64,000 nucleotides of DNA from Anisodus tanguticus (taxonomy: Eukaryota; Streptophyta; Magnoliopsida; Solanales; Solanaceae), in assembly GCA_034509755.1 (NCBI GenBank), contig CM067557.1, forward strand, positions 10,826,001 to 10,890,000. Direction: 5' to 3'. This document shows, in pieces, positions 42,986 to 54,375 of the stretch. The notes under the pieces are model-generated. The model saw nothing but the letters and a program-made list of their open reading frames with translations. It searched no databases and was not told where the DNA came from. How positions within the stretch are numbered: position 1 is the stretch's first letter; every line of letters begins with the position of its first letter. The position numbers were made by a program, and so were the translations under genes.

Positions 42986-44888
42986 ATGAAAGACGATTGG
43001 GATCTACACGCGGTGGTCCGAAGCTGCTCCGCCTCTAACACCACCGCCACTGCCACCATTAGTTCCAGCGGCAGCGCCACCACTTCTTCTAGCAGCAACT
43101 TCCAGCCAAGACAAGATGATAATAACAACAACTCTTTATTTTGCTTTCAAGATCTGCTGGAGCATCCTAGAATATTGACCAAAAATAGTAGTACTAGTAC
43201 TGATTTTGAAGAGTTGCATGAATTGTGCAAGCCTTTCTTTACTGAATCAGAAAAATTATTGCCCATTTCACCACCAATGAGATTATTACCCATCTCACCT
43301 ATCTCTGTTCTTGGACATTTACAAGATCTACAACCATCACAACAGCAACAACAACATCAGCTTACTAATACGAGATTAATTCAGCCTAAGAGACTGTTGT
43401 CTGTAAATGGTTCCACTACTTGTACTTTACATGCTCAAAGTCCAAGAACCAAAAGAAGGTAAATAATCCTTTTCATCTTTTTTTTAATTGAAAGATTGAG
43501 GTTTCTTTTTGTTTTACTTTAAATGTAATTATTGATATTTATTGAATTATTAATTTTCGAGTCAAATCTGTAAAAAAAAAAAACTGTTAAGAGCTTCCCT
43601 ATTTTTAACCAAATAAAAAGGTTTTAGCCAAAATATTGGATTACATAGGGAGAAGATCTAGAATTTAAGTTTGATAGGTTTAACTTTTAATTTTCTAGTA
43701 GTAAACTATTATATTTCTAAAGTTATGAGTTCATATTTATTATTTATTGTAATTTTATTTATATTTTATACATAAATTTATATTATGCGTCAAAATTATT
43801 GGATTCTGTATCCAGTAACATTAAGCTACTTTCCCATAGTTACACAGTGAAAATTTATATAGCTAGATCCAACTTATTTGGAATTTAGCCATAAATATTA
43901 TTGTTCGTGTTGGAAGATTGAAGTTTTTTTTTGGAGCTAATTGATAGTAAGTTTTCATATAGCGGATGTCAATTTACTTGGGTTGGGGATGTAAGACTGA
44001 AGTTTTATTTTATGGAAACTTTAGACCTTCAACTCCATATTATTATTTCAACTCTTTTTACATATGTTTGATTTTCTTTTTATATTTTCAGGAAGAACCA
44101 ATTGAAGAAGGTATGCCAAGTAGCTGCTGATGCTTTATCTTCTGATATGTGGTCTTGGAGAAAATATGGGCAAAAACCCATTAAAGGTTCCCCATACCCA
44201 AGGTATTGCTTTCTTTTAGTACATTCTAGGATGCTTCCAGCAAGTACCTTCATGTTTTCTTGAAATTTAAAGCAAAAAAAAAGGCTCAATCTAAAGAATT
44301 TTCTTCTTTTTCAACAAAAAATGAATTAATTTTCCTAATTCATAAACAAAGAGAGAAGAATATGAGTTTTAGTTGATTTTTTATTAACATTTCTTTGTAT
44401 TAAACAGGGGATATTACAAATGTAGCACTTCAAAGGGCTGTTTGGCCCGAAAACAAGTGGAGCGAAATAGATCCGACCCGAATATGTTCATTGTCACATA
44501 TACAGCTGAGCACAATCATCCTATGCCTACACACAGAAATTCTCTTGCCGGAATCAGCCGCCACAAAACGGCGAATTCCAACAAACCCACCAGCTCATCG
44601 CCAGTATCTTCGCCGGCGATCAACTCTCCGGCGCCGGAAAATCAAGAAAGTAGCAGTAGGGACGAGAAAGAGGATATTTTTGAAGATGCCGATGATGAAT
44701 TTGGTGTTTCCGATGTTGGGTTGGATAAAATTGAAATTCCAGATGATGATTTCTTCGAGGGTTTGGATGATCTTGAAATTCCAGCCACCGGAGAAATCTG
44801 GCCAGAGAAATTTCCGGGGAGTTTGCAGTTCCCTTGGATGACGAATAACGCCACCACTACGGAGGACGGGGTGGTTGACCCGCTATAA
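42986..44888 (+). CDS. WRKY22: WRKY transcription factor, group IIe (WRKY22/27-like), 3 exons
   Basis: Exons 42986-43458, 44092-44202 and 44408-44888, with GT-AG introns (GTAAAT...TTTCAG; GTATTG...AAACAG), give 354 residues without interruption. The N-terminus MKDDWDLHAVVRSC is the WRKY22/27 signature. Ser/Thr-rich and Gln-rich stretches and LLPISP twice (about residues 91 and 99) follow. A basic stretch TKRRKNQLKK precedes the WRKY domain, with WRKYGQK at 180-186 and a C200-x5-C206-x23-H230-x-H232 zinc finger. The second intron lies after PYPR, as in groups I, IIc-e and III. The acidic C-terminus contains IPDDDFFEGLDDLEIP. Such factors bind W-boxes (TTGACC/T) in the nucleus, and WRKY22/29 act downstream of the flagellin MAP-kinase cascade in Arabidopsis. 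Orthology to WRKY22 rather than WRKY27 is inference. Confidence 0.95.
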
Positions 44889-45000
44889 AAGGACAAGGGA
44901 GAAAAGAGAAAAAAGACGGTATGGTACACTATACTTCCGCCATACACAGGATTTGAGGAGAAGATCGAACAATAAAAATCTATTGTATTACAGTCTTACC
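44889..45000 (+). terminator. WRKY 3' UTR with poly(A) signal
   Basis: AATAAA at 44971-44976, 83 bases after the stop codon, with T-rich sequence downstream (45090-45160). Confidence 0.65.
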
Positions 45001-45353
45001 TCATATTTCTGCGGGTGATTATTTGACAACGCTCGAATCCGTAATCTTTTAAACACATAGTAACAACTTGAATTACACGAAAGAAAAGAAAAGTTTAGGA
45101 AATGATGCTTTTCTTCTTACTGACTTTTCTTTTTAGTTTGTAGTATCTTTTTGTTTTCACGGGTGGGATTTAATGGGTATGTTATTATTGTAATTATCTT
45201 TTAGTACGTTAGAGATAGGAAGAGATTGAAAAGGAGAGAATATTGAAATCACAAATGTCTTCTTCATTGATTTTGTACATGTAACGTATAATTCTCATTC
45301 CCCCGTCATCATAGAGAGAGAGATAAGCATGTAGAGAAAAAGGGAAAAAGTAT
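45001..45353. other. WRKY-Copia-4 spacer
   Basis: Non-coding flank between the gene and the Copia-4 insertion; includes a (GA)n run near 45313. Confidence 0.5.
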
Positions 45354-46262
45354 TGTGGGTTACGACAATCGCAGAAAACGGGAATTAAGTAAATATTACA
45401 AATTGCTAGAAAGGATAAATTAAAGATTACAACGAAACTGGAATCAAGAACGTTACAAACTGTTTGTGATTTGCTGAGTCGAGTGATGTCACTCTGTCTT
45501 TAAGACAAGAGTGTCATGTATATATCCTCTTACGTTATCGGGCAATAGTCTCCCAAGATACAACAACTTAACAAATGAGCAAAGAAAACTCAAGTGTTAC
45601 TTTTGAAGAACTTTGAGTATAGTAAACTTGCTAGAGAGAAAGAAGAAGATGTTAGAAAATTTTGTAGTGTTTTCTTAGTGTGTTCAACAATTGAGCCAAA
45701 TGCCTCAATTTATAGTGTAATGAGATGACCCCTCAACTAGTCAACTAATGACCTTCAATAGCCATGTAATGACATTTATTGAGAGGTTACATTCAACCAA
45801 ATAATGACTGAATTCATGTGCCAAATAATAGAGATTTAATGCTCCAAAATCAGCCCAAAAGTCAGAACTTTCCATCTTCCCGTCGCAACATTCTGCCTCC
45901 GAAGCGTCGCGGCGCTGTGGCTCCAATGACTGACCACCCAATTAGCGCCGCGGTGCTCCGGCGCCTCAGCTCAGACGGGGCCGAGCCGCGGCGACTATCG
46001 ACTCGTTTCATCTTACACTTCGTACACTTCTTCCTTCGTTTACCAACGTGGAATACTTTGTCATTTGGTCAATAACCGTCCATCATTCTATGTCTCAAAC
46101 GTATTACTTACGTACCAATATCTCTTTCACTAAAAAAATTTGCGATATTTGGCACTACGTGTGCACATGTATGGAAACGACGTTTTCCGACGTGCGGGGC
46201 CCCAATTGTTCGAGTCATAAATAATGGGATAAACTTAATTTCACATTAGTAAATTTCCAACA
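45354..46262 (-). repeat. Copia-4 3' LTR (909 bp)
   Basis: TGTGGGTTACGACAATCGC ... AATTTCCAACA. GC-rich block AGCGCCGCGGTGCTCCGGCGCCTC at 45942-45965, shared with the right LTR but not with Copia-3. Confidence 0.92.
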
Positions 46263-46905
46263 ATCCCCTCTTGAAAGAGATTTTGGCGCACTCACATGGT
46301 GCATTTTCCAGCAATCTTTCAGGGGACCGATGTTGCATCTGGATAGGTAGCTTTCTCTTTGAACCTTCCATAGTTGAATACCATCGGACTTATATACTGC
46401 ACGGTGAACGTGATGTCTTGAACCGTCAGTGTTTAGTGTAAGCCAAATCAACAATACCAACACAACAACTTCGCTTACTCTGTTCTTCGTAATGTTTTAT
46501 CCGTTGTGGCCGTGGACACTTCTTGGATTCTTAAGTGCGTTCATTTGAGGCGGCTTGTCCTCGCACTTAAATAGGTGGTCTCCTACAAGGTATCCTTCTA
46601 TACCCCATTTTCCAAGTGTTAGGAACCATTAAAAGTTTCCCCAAACCTAACCTCAACCGTTGAGGATCATTAAAGGTTTTGGAAACTTAACATTTACCCA
46701 CACTGCAGATAGCACTTAATGTCTATTGCAGGAACGACTTTGAATTTGGTGTTTCTCTACAGAAATCACTATCCGAAGTGCTCATGCTTCCACCGAAGCG
46801 CTCAACTGAACCTTTACAGCTTAGTTTTCCAATTGAACCTAATTCCTGGGATCTCCAGTTAGTAAGGTTGGGTTACCACCGTATTGGTCCTTATAGCTTG
46901 AGTTT
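46263..46905 (-). other. Copia-4 polypurine tract and conserved 3' region
   Basis: The minus strand reads AAGAGGGGAT next to the LTR, then the family's roughly 640-base non-coding stretch before the RNase H stop. It includes the same CACTGACGGTTCAAGACATCACGTTCACCG words found in Copia-5 on the other strand. Confidence 0.82.
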
Positions 46906-48372
46906 TCAGCCCATTCCCCTAGACAGGCAGAACATCTGATCTTTGGGTAAGCCCTTTGTCAATAGATCCGCTATGTTATCATTTGATTTTATGTAATCAA
47001 TGGATATTATACTCGTGGTGATCAGCGGCCTAACGGTCTTATGCCTCCGTCGAATATGATGAGACTTTTCGTTGTACATAGAACTCCGTGCCCTTTCTAG
47101 AGCCGACTGACTGTCGCAGTGGATCATTACAAAGGGTACGGGGTTGTCCCAACACAGGACATCCTCTAAGAAGTCGTGAAGCCACTCAACTTCTTCTCCT
47201 GTTTTGTATAAAGAAATAAACTCCAATTCCAAGTTTGCTTAGAGGATTTCCAAGACATAGCCCCACCACCAATTGTAAATATATACCCACTGGTGGACTT
47301 GGTGTTCTCTATATCAGGTAACCAGTTTGCATCACTGTACCCCTCTAGTACAGCTGTATATCTCGAATAATGTAACCCGTAAGTTAGCATGTATTTCAGG
47401 TATCGCAGTACCCGATTCAATGCCTTCCAATGATCATTACTCGGATTACGGGTAAACCTAGCCAACTTGTTGACTGCATAAGAAATATCAGGTCGGGTGC
47501 AGTTTATTATATACATCAAACTACCAATCACCTGTGCATATTGCTCCTGGCATACGGGTGCACCACGATTTTTATCAAGCTTTTGATTTCTATCCATTGG
47601 TGACTTCATAGGCGAACTGTCAAACATCTCGAACTTTCTCAACACATCCTCGATGTAGTGACACTGAGATAAGACCAGTCCGTCAGATGTCTTACAGATC
47701 TTTATCCATAAGATGACATATGTGATACCCTTATCCTTCATGTCGAAGCATTGCTTCAACATGTTCTTAGTCTCTAGAATCAAGCCAGGACTACTCCCTG
47801 TGATCAACATGTCATCTACGTAGAGGCAGATCATGACGAACGAGTCAGAGTTACCTTTCGTGTAGACACATTTGTCACTCATTAATGGAGAAACCCTTCG
47901 ATAGTAGAGTACTATCAAACTTTTCGTGCCATTGCTTTGGGGCTTGTTTCAACCCGTACAGAGATTTGACAAGTCGACAGACTTTCTTCTCTTGCCTTGG
48001 AACCACATACCCCTCGGGTTGTTCCATATAGATTTCTTCTTCCAAATCACCATTTAGGAAGGATGTCTTGACATCCATTTGATGTATCTCAAGGTCACGC
48101 AACGCTGTGGTCGCAATGAATAGTCGTATGGACGTCATTCTAGACACCGGAGAGTACGTGTCAAAATAGTCAAGGCCTTCTTTCTACCGATAGCCCTTGA
48201 CTACCAACCTGGCCTTGTACTTATCTATAGACCCATCTACTTTATACTTCCGTTTGAGTATCCATTTACAACCCAACGATTTATTTTCCGAAGGAAGATC
48301 AACCAACTCCCAAGTATGGTTATGCAAGATGGAGTCTATTTCACTCTCAATAGCTTCTTTCCAGAGCGGTGC
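46906..48372 (-). pseudogene. Copia-4 reverse transcriptase and RNase H
   Basis: RT motifs: MTSIRLFIATTALRDLEIHQMDVKTSFLNGDLEEEIYMEQ and VKSLYGLKQAPKQW (47875-48147), then, after a shift, ICLYVDDMLITGS (YVDD intact, about 47810-47850). The connection and RNase H parts have MYIINCTRPDIS, GYSDANWLPDIENTKSTSGY and HCDSQSALERARS (47166-47918; 46906-47232). A small deletion joins MSWKSSKQTW to a new frame near 47230, removing the CIARSTMES block. Stops near 48186 (RT start) and 47900 also break it. Confidence 0.92.
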
Positions 48373-48894
48373 CTATGGAGTTGACAATGCTTTCGCAATG
48401 GTCCTTAGTTCGTCATCAAGCATATAAGCTACAAAGTCAGGACCGAAGGATTTATCTTTCCTAGCCCTTTTACTTCGCCTTGGTTCCATCTTTGGAGTCT
48501 CCAAGTTCTGAGAATCTAGAACACTAGATTCCGGATATTCAATCACTTCGAAGTCCACTAGATCAGAACCATCTGGATTCAGGCAATCAACGACTTCCAA
48601 TTCCTGAGAGTTTTGTTCACAACTTCGTTTGTGAGAGGTTATGTCTTTTTCCTTTCTAGGAAAAGTATCTTCAAAGAATTGAGTATTCCTTGATTCCATG
48701 ATTGTACTCATGTGGATATCTGAAACATCTGACTTATGCACTAAGAAGCGATAAGCACTACTGTTGTTTGCATATCCGATGAAAATGCAATCTACAGTCT
48801 TAGGCCCAATCTTGACCTGCTTTGGCTTAAGCACTTCGACATTTGCCAAACAACCCCACACTTTTAAATATTTATAGGTGAGTTTCTTTTCATT
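48373..48894 (-). pseudogene. Copia-4 integrase C-terminus and linker
   Basis: Begins CLANVEVLKPKQVKIGPKTVDCIFIGYANNSSAYRFLV (after MWG) and continues into an acidic linker ending RRSKRARKDKSFGPDFVAYM. A stop and frame change separates it from the core at about 48880. Confidence 0.9.
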
Positions 48895-49980
48895 TCATGA
48901 TTCATATAGAATTTTGTCCTTACCCTTATGTGGGACTCTGTTAAGAATCGTATTAGTGGTAAGGACAGCTTCTCCCCACATGTTTTGGAGAAGACCGGAA
49001 TTGATGAGCAAGGCATTCATCAGTTCCTTCAATGTGCAGTTCTTGCGTTCCGCAACATCGTTCGATTGAGGTGAGTATAGAGTCGTCGTTTGATGAACAA
49101 TACCCGATTCGGCACAATATTCCTCAAACGACGCTACGTATTCTCCTCCTCTATCGCTACGAATGGATTTAATCCGCATTCTAAGTTGGTTTTCAACTTC
49201 TGCTATGTAACGTTGGAACGCTTCAAATGCTTCATCTTTACTTTTCAACAAGTAAAGGTAATAATACCTTGTGCTATCATCAATGAATGTGACAAAGTAC
49301 TTGTTCTCTCCCCTAGTTTGTGCAAACTTCAAATCACATATATCTGTGTGAATAAGTTCTAGAGGAGCGGTATTCCTTTCGACGGATCGAAAAGGAAGCT
49401 TTGTGAGTTTTGCCTCTACGCACACCTCACACTTATGTTGAGGGTTTACGTCGATAGACGGCAACAACTCCAACTTAACCAACCTTTCGATGGACTTGTA
49501 GTTAACATGTCCTAATCTATGATGCCATAAATTAGATGACTCAAGCAAGTAAGAAGAAGCTTCAATATTATTGCTTGCACGTATTACAGACATGGTGTTA
49601 ACTTTGAAGAGGCCTTCACAAACGAAGCATCTTCCCACAAAAGTTCCATTCTTGGTGATTACAAACTTATTGGACTCAAATACTAGCCTAAAACCATCAT
49701 TAACCAATAAATGACCTGAAATTAAATTTCTTATAATCTCAGGAACATGCATCACCTCCTTCAGAGTGAGCTCCTTTCCAAAAGTCATAATCAGGACTAC
49801 CTTTCCTACCCCCAGCATGTCAAATGAAGCGTTGTTACCCATGAACAACTTCTTGTTAGTAACTGGTGTATATGTGGAGAAGGCATATCTATTGGAACAT
49901 ATGTGTCTGGTAGCACCCGTGTCCATTCACCATTGCATGAGATTCTCAACAAGGTTAGCTTCAAGCACCACCGCCTAGAA
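48895..49980 (-). pseudogene. Copia-4 protease and integrase core
   Basis: An open 343-codon stretch. The protease active site MDTGATRHICSN is intact. The GAG-pre-integrase region reads LWHHRLGHVNYKSIERL ... CEVCVEAKL. The integrase core has LIHTDICDLKF (first Asp), TFIDDSTRYYYLYLLKSKDEAFEAF, RSDRGGEYVASFEEYC (second Asp and nearby Glu) and SPQSNDVAERKNCTLKELM. It is the best preserved integrase in the window. A stop lies just before the protease (TGA at 49929-49927). Confidence 0.93.
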
Positions 49981-51041
49981 CTCCTCAATCATGTCGTCCA
50001 GAAGCTTGTCTTTGACGACGTTAACCTGTGCCTTGCCCTTAGCCTTGGCCTTCTCTTGTTGCTCAATCTTAAGCTTGCGGCAGTCCTTGATCATGTGACC
50101 AGGTTTCCCGCAGTGGTGACAATTTCCTTTGAACTTCTCCGCTGTTTGGATCTTGCCGTCTTTCTGAAACTTGCGCTTCTTGTTTGGGTTCCTTTGGCCT
50201 CAACCAGATTTGCCTTTGCCTCAACGGATTGTTTACCCCTAGGCAAAGCCTTCTTATTATCTTCCTGAATTTGGAGTTTGATAATAAGTTCTTCAAAGGT
50301 CATCTCATTTGTCTTGAGTTTTAAGTAACTCATAAACTTATTCCACGAAGGAGGTAACTTTTCAATTAGTGATGCAACCAAAAACTGCTCATTTGGTTTC
50401 ATACCTTCCAAATCCATGTGATGTAGAATCATTTGGAATTCCTGGACTTGGGACATCACTGCTTTACTATCCACCATTTGAAATTTCAGGAATTTCCCAA
50501 CGGTGAATTTCTTTGTACAAACATCTTGTGCGTTGTACTTCTTCTGCAGCTTCACCCATAACTCTTTGGCGGTGCCTACGGTGCAATACACCGTGTAGAG
50601 TGGGTATGACAAGCAGTTCAAAATATAGTTCCTACACATGAAATCACTATGACTCCATGCATCAAGAACCATCTTCATGCCATTAATGACATGGAAACCT
50701 TGGCCCCCTTCAGCCGTTTGAATAGGCGAAGGGTCCATTTCATCTCCAGCTTGTGAAGGATCTTCTATTAGAAAATGAGTCATTCTCATAACAATCAGAT
50801 AAAATAGCATCTTCTGCTGCCATCTCTTGAAGTTGGAGCCCATGAATTTTTCTGAGCGTTCATGATAAAATCCAGCGGGTGGAGGAACTGTAACGTTCCC
50901 TTGAGCAGCAGGAAAGGCGTTGGATGACCCTTAAGCAATCGGAAAGGCATTGGGTGTGTCTTGAGCAGTGGGGAAGGCAGAGGGGTTGCCTTGAGTAGCA
51001 GCAGCAACAGAATCAGAAGCGAGTTGTTCTCTTCTAGTCAT
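49981..51041 (-). pseudogene. Copia-4 gag with CCHC knuckle
   Basis: ATG at 51039-51041 starts MTRREQLASDSV. The N-terminus has imperfect (N/S)AFPxAQ repeats with one stop (TAA at 50931-50933). The UBN2-type capsid follows from KRWQQKMLFYL to LIIKLQIQEDNKK (50843-50250), containing SLIEKLPPSWNKF. After a frameshift near 50150 the zinc knuckle reads CHHCGKPGHMIKDC (about 50110-50070), then a Lys-rich tail. The gag ATG is only about 35 bases from the LTR. Confidence 0.9.
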
Positions 51042-51076
51042 TTTTCTAAGCACTTACAACAATCTTGTCTTAAGAT
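51042..51076 (-). promoter_or_regulatory. Copia-4 short leader; no typical primer site
   Basis: The minus strand after the LTR end reads ATCTTAAGACAAGATTGTTG. It has no TGG start and no match to initiator-Met tRNA. AATCTTAAGACAAGATT is itself an imperfect palindrome. The primer used by this family is not evident. Confidence 0.55.
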
Positions 51077-51970
51077 TGTGGGTTACAACAATTGCAGGAA
51101 ACGGGAAGTAAGTAAATATTACAAATTGCTAGAAAGGATAAACTAAAGATTACAACGAAACTTGAATCAAGAACGTTACAAACTGCTTGTGATTTGCTGA
51201 GTCGAGTGATGACACTATGTCTTTAAGACAATTGTCGGGCAATTGTCTCCCAAGATACAACATCAACTTAACAAATGAGCAAAGGAAACTCAAGTGTTAC
51301 TCTTGAAGAACTTTGAGTATAGTAAACTTGCTAGAGAGGAAGAAAAATATGTCAGAAAATTTTGTAGTGTTTTCTTAGTGTGTTCAACAATTGAGCCAAA
51401 GACCTCAATTTATAGTGTAATGAGATGACCCCTAAACTAGTCAACTAATAACCTTCAATAGCCATGTAATAACACTTATTGAGAGGTTACATTAAGCCAC
51501 ATAATGGATGAATTCATGTGCCAAATAATGGAGATTCAATGCTAAAAAACCAGTCCAAAAGTCAGAACTTTTCATCTTCCCGTCGCAGCATTCTGCCTCC
51601 GAAGCGCCGCGGCTCTGCGGCTCCAGTGATTGACCGCCCAATTAGCGCCGCGGTACTCCGGCGCCTCGGCTCCGACGGGGCTGAGTTGCAGCCCTTCGCG
51701 GCTCCGCGGCGACTTCCGACTCGTTTCATCTTACACTTCTTCCTTCGTTTACCAACGTGGAATACTTTGTCATTTGGCCAATAACCGTCCATCATTCTAT
51801 GTCTCAAACGTATTACTTACGTACCAATATCTCTTTCACTAATGAATTTTTTGATACTTGGCACTACGTGTGCACGTGTGTGGAAACGACGTTTCTGACG
51901 TGCGGGGCCCCAATTGTTCGAGTCATAAATAATGGGATAAACTTAATTCCACTTTAGTAAATTTCCAACA
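51077..51970 (-). repeat. Copia-4 5' LTR (894 bp)
   Basis: TGTGGGTTACAACAATTGC ... AATTTCCAACA; partner of 45354-46262. Confidence 0.92.
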
Positions 51971-52517
51971 AGTGTTTGATTCAATGCTCTTTATTTTGTT
52001 TTTTAGTTTTCTATTTAGAATGATAAGGGGTATATAAAAATATATATGGGTATAATGTCATTAGTGTTTATGTTAATTTTGTAATAATCATTACCATTAC
52101 CAATTATTAACTTTCCATACCTTTTGTGTTGGTTCATGTATGTGTACTTGAAAGAGGAATCTTGGTATTTTTACTTGCCAATTTACTTGAACCTGTTTTA
52201 TTCTTCGCAGTGAATAAGATTACCTCTTAACATGTTTTTAAATAGATTGGATGACTTTCTAATTGAAATATTAATAGTTGAGTAATTTTTGAGTTTAAAA
52301 ATAAAATAAGTGATATTCCGAGTGAACTAACTTAATTGAGTGACCATGTGAAATATTATCTCTATCTTATAGCAACATTCCACAATTCTAGACATGTATC
52401 TTGAATTTGGAAGCTGATTTAGGATTCAAATTTGGTGAATTTGGTAATTACTTTTTAATCATTAAATTTATTATTATACTTTTACAGTTATGGGTTCAGA
52501 AATTAGTATTTGTCAAA

Positions 52518-52519
<2 letters not shown>
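51971..52519. other. Intergenic, no gene seen
   Basis: AT-rich spacer. Confidence 0.45.

Positions 52520-52548
<29 letters not shown>
52520..52548. repeat. (TA)n microsatellite
   Basis: About 14 TA units flanked on both sides by TTTGTCAAAAT, so the flank is duplicated around the run. Confidence 0.95.
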
Positions 52549-52551
<3 letters not shown>

Positions 52552-52564
52552 CAAAATCATTCCT

Positions 52565-52662
52565 TTAAATTTGACTGAGTAGTGCACTGGTTAAGCACTG
52601 CCTTTAATTCTTTAAGGTAAAGGGATCAAACCCTACTTATTACGTTTAAAAAAAAAGAAATA
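52565..52662 (+). repeat. SINE-like unit with tRNA-type promoter boxes
   Basis: GTAGTGCACTGGTTAAGCACTGCC (A-box-like) and GGGATCAAACCCTACTTATTAC (B-box-like) 30 bases later resemble a tRNA-derived SINE head. An A-rich GTTTAAAAAAAAAGAAA tail follows. It is very short and could be a fragment. Confidence 0.5.
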
Positions 52663-52714
52663 TGTATATATAACATGTTTAATATAACGAATACGAGTAT
52701 AGTCAAATTTACTA

Positions 52715-52930
52715 CGGGCGGATGTAGCTTAATGTTATTGAATTCATCTGTTCATATCTTTCATGTGAAATATAAATTTATGTGTAAAAAATCTTAAAAT
52801 TACAACAAAGTAAATACTAATAAACATAAACGCATAACTTTAAAAATATAATGCGTGCTAAGAACTTTAAAAATTCAAGCATAAAACTTAAATCTTGAAA
52901 CTTATATTGAATTGAACCTGCCTCAATAAG
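52715..52930. repeat. hAT-like MITE (GGGCGGATGTAGCTTA type)
   Basis: Begins CTACGGGCGGATGTAGCTTAATG and ends ...ATTGAATTGAACCTGCC, similar in style to the GGCGGAGCTA elements near 14750 and 16880. Confidence 0.5.
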
Positions 52931-53171
52931 GTAAACCAAGTGAGTGGCATATAGCTTGGCTTAAAAGAATGATTCTAGGAGAGAATATCTAGAACACAAG
53001 TGTGCCAAAATTAAAAAGTTGTCTAACCATAGGAGAACAAACACATTCATGTTCTGCAAATGGGTAGTAGAGTACTGTTGTCCTTGAAATGAATCAGGTC
53101 AACCTTGAGACAAGACAGTAAGAGGATCGGAAATAATTATTCAATTAAAAAAAAAAGCAGCCCGATGCATT

Positions 53172-54192
53172 AACACACAAACATGTGTGTGTGTGACTAT
53201 GTGTAACAATATATATTATGTGTATCACTGTGTATAAGAATATATATATGACATATATATAAGCTACTAATCTCTGTAAAATTTTGCATTTGTTTTCAGC
53301 TACCAGGTCAACTATTAAATCAATGAAGTTGATAGTTGAATCCTTTGGTTGTGAAATTAATTTTGCTCTTTTATATATTTTTTAAATGAAGAACCCTAGA
53401 TTTTTACTTGGTGTTAATATATTTCCCTCTTTTATTTTTGCAAAGAGATTGCATATGGTTTGACTCAATCATGCCGGCGTATTTATTTGGAGAAGAATTC
53501 ATCTTTGTTGAGTGTGAAATCAGAAAGAGATCCTTCACGAGTTTTTTCAAACTGCGTAAATTATTGGGTTCTAAGAGAATGGATTAATGTTAGTAGTGAG
53601 TTTGGGTTAGGGAGATGCAAATATTTTAGGGAAAACATGACATATATCCCATAAACCAAACTATTTACCCGTTTCTATCCTTTTTACTTTACATACCCCT
53701 TAAGAAAATTAAAATTATTTACCCGAGCTACTCTCCTCCCTCCCCAGCTATGATATCAATATGGTATATAAATATACTTCGATGGTATCATGAAAGACTG
53801 TTTCAGTCCTTCTCTTAGTCCTGCATGATATCATCCTGGTATATAAATATACTGCGATGGTATCACAAAGAAAGGGTTTTGGGCGAGGGGGTATCTCGGG
53901 TAAATAATTTTGGGCAAGGGAGTACATTGGGTAATTAATTTAAAAGGGACATGGAGCGGGTAATTAATTTATTGTTTGGGGATATTTCAGTTAGTTTCCC
54001 AATATTTTATGGGCTAAGTGGAGTGAAAACTATTTAGGGAAAAGGAAGGGTAGTACCAGCAAAGAGAAAAGGTCTATTTTTAAGCAAATGACTTGAAGTA
54101 GCCCTAAATTCAAAATAAAAACAATTCTTAGCCGGTTATCCCATCAACCCCTTTTTTCTTTTTTTTCTTTCTATTTGAGCCTCACAGTGCCT
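53172..54192 (+). repeat. 1-kb dispersed direct repeat, copy 2
   Basis: Matches 3000-4012 in the same orientation, from ACATGTGTGTGTGTGACTATG to CTCACAGTGCCTC. Small indels only, for example a missing CTTCTT at about 53290, an added TA at about 53260, and an extra CCCATCAACC near 54140. It is followed at once by LINE sequence, while copy 1 is followed by unrelated sequence. Confidence 0.85.
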
Positions 54193-54375
54193 CCGGCCGG
54201 GGTCAGGAATGGGGGAGGCGTCTCACTTATTGGAGTTCGCTAGAGCTTGTGGATAGTGATGGCCAATTCTAGATTCCTGAAAGAGGAACACTTGGTGACT
54301 TTCCGTAGTTCGGTGGTTAAGACCCAGATAGACTTTTTGCTCCTTAGGAAGGTACTCGAGCGTAGTGCAACGTGA
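54193..54375 (+). mobile_element. RTE LINE fragment with internal deletion
   Basis: GGGGTCAGGAATGGGGGAGGCGTCTCACTTATTGGAGTTCG to GACTTTTTGCTCCTTAGGAAGG repeats 55540-55695 (endonuclease C-terminal part). It then jumps to ACTCGAGCGTAGT, which in the full element is 3' UTR (57880-57896). Confidence 0.8.

Larger units (their letters stand above)
45354..51970 (-). mobile_element. Ty1/copia 'Copia-4', full-length but decayed
   Basis: LTRs of 909 and 894 bases, in a 6.6-kb element, are flanked by AGTAT (45349-45353) and AGTGT (51971-51975), a near-perfect target duplication. The whole gag-protease-integrase-RT-RNase H order is present, with stops and frameshifts. LTRs are closely similar, with a small deletion in the right copy near 51230. 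It is the most complete copy of the Copia-3/4/5 family and the youngest-looking large insertion. It lies tail-to-tail with the WRKY gene. Confidence 0.92.

Noticed and set aside
42949..43131. Minus-strand frame over WRKY exon 1
   Set aside because: Antisense shadow of the Ser/Thr-rich WRKY N-terminus.
48197..50268. Several plus-strand frames of 63-121 codons
   Set aside because: They are antisense shadows of the Copia-4 polyprotein.
52565..52640. tRNA-like segment
   Set aside because: Only A/B-box-like words are visible; no cloverleaf could be drawn, so it is called SINE-like, not a tRNA gene.
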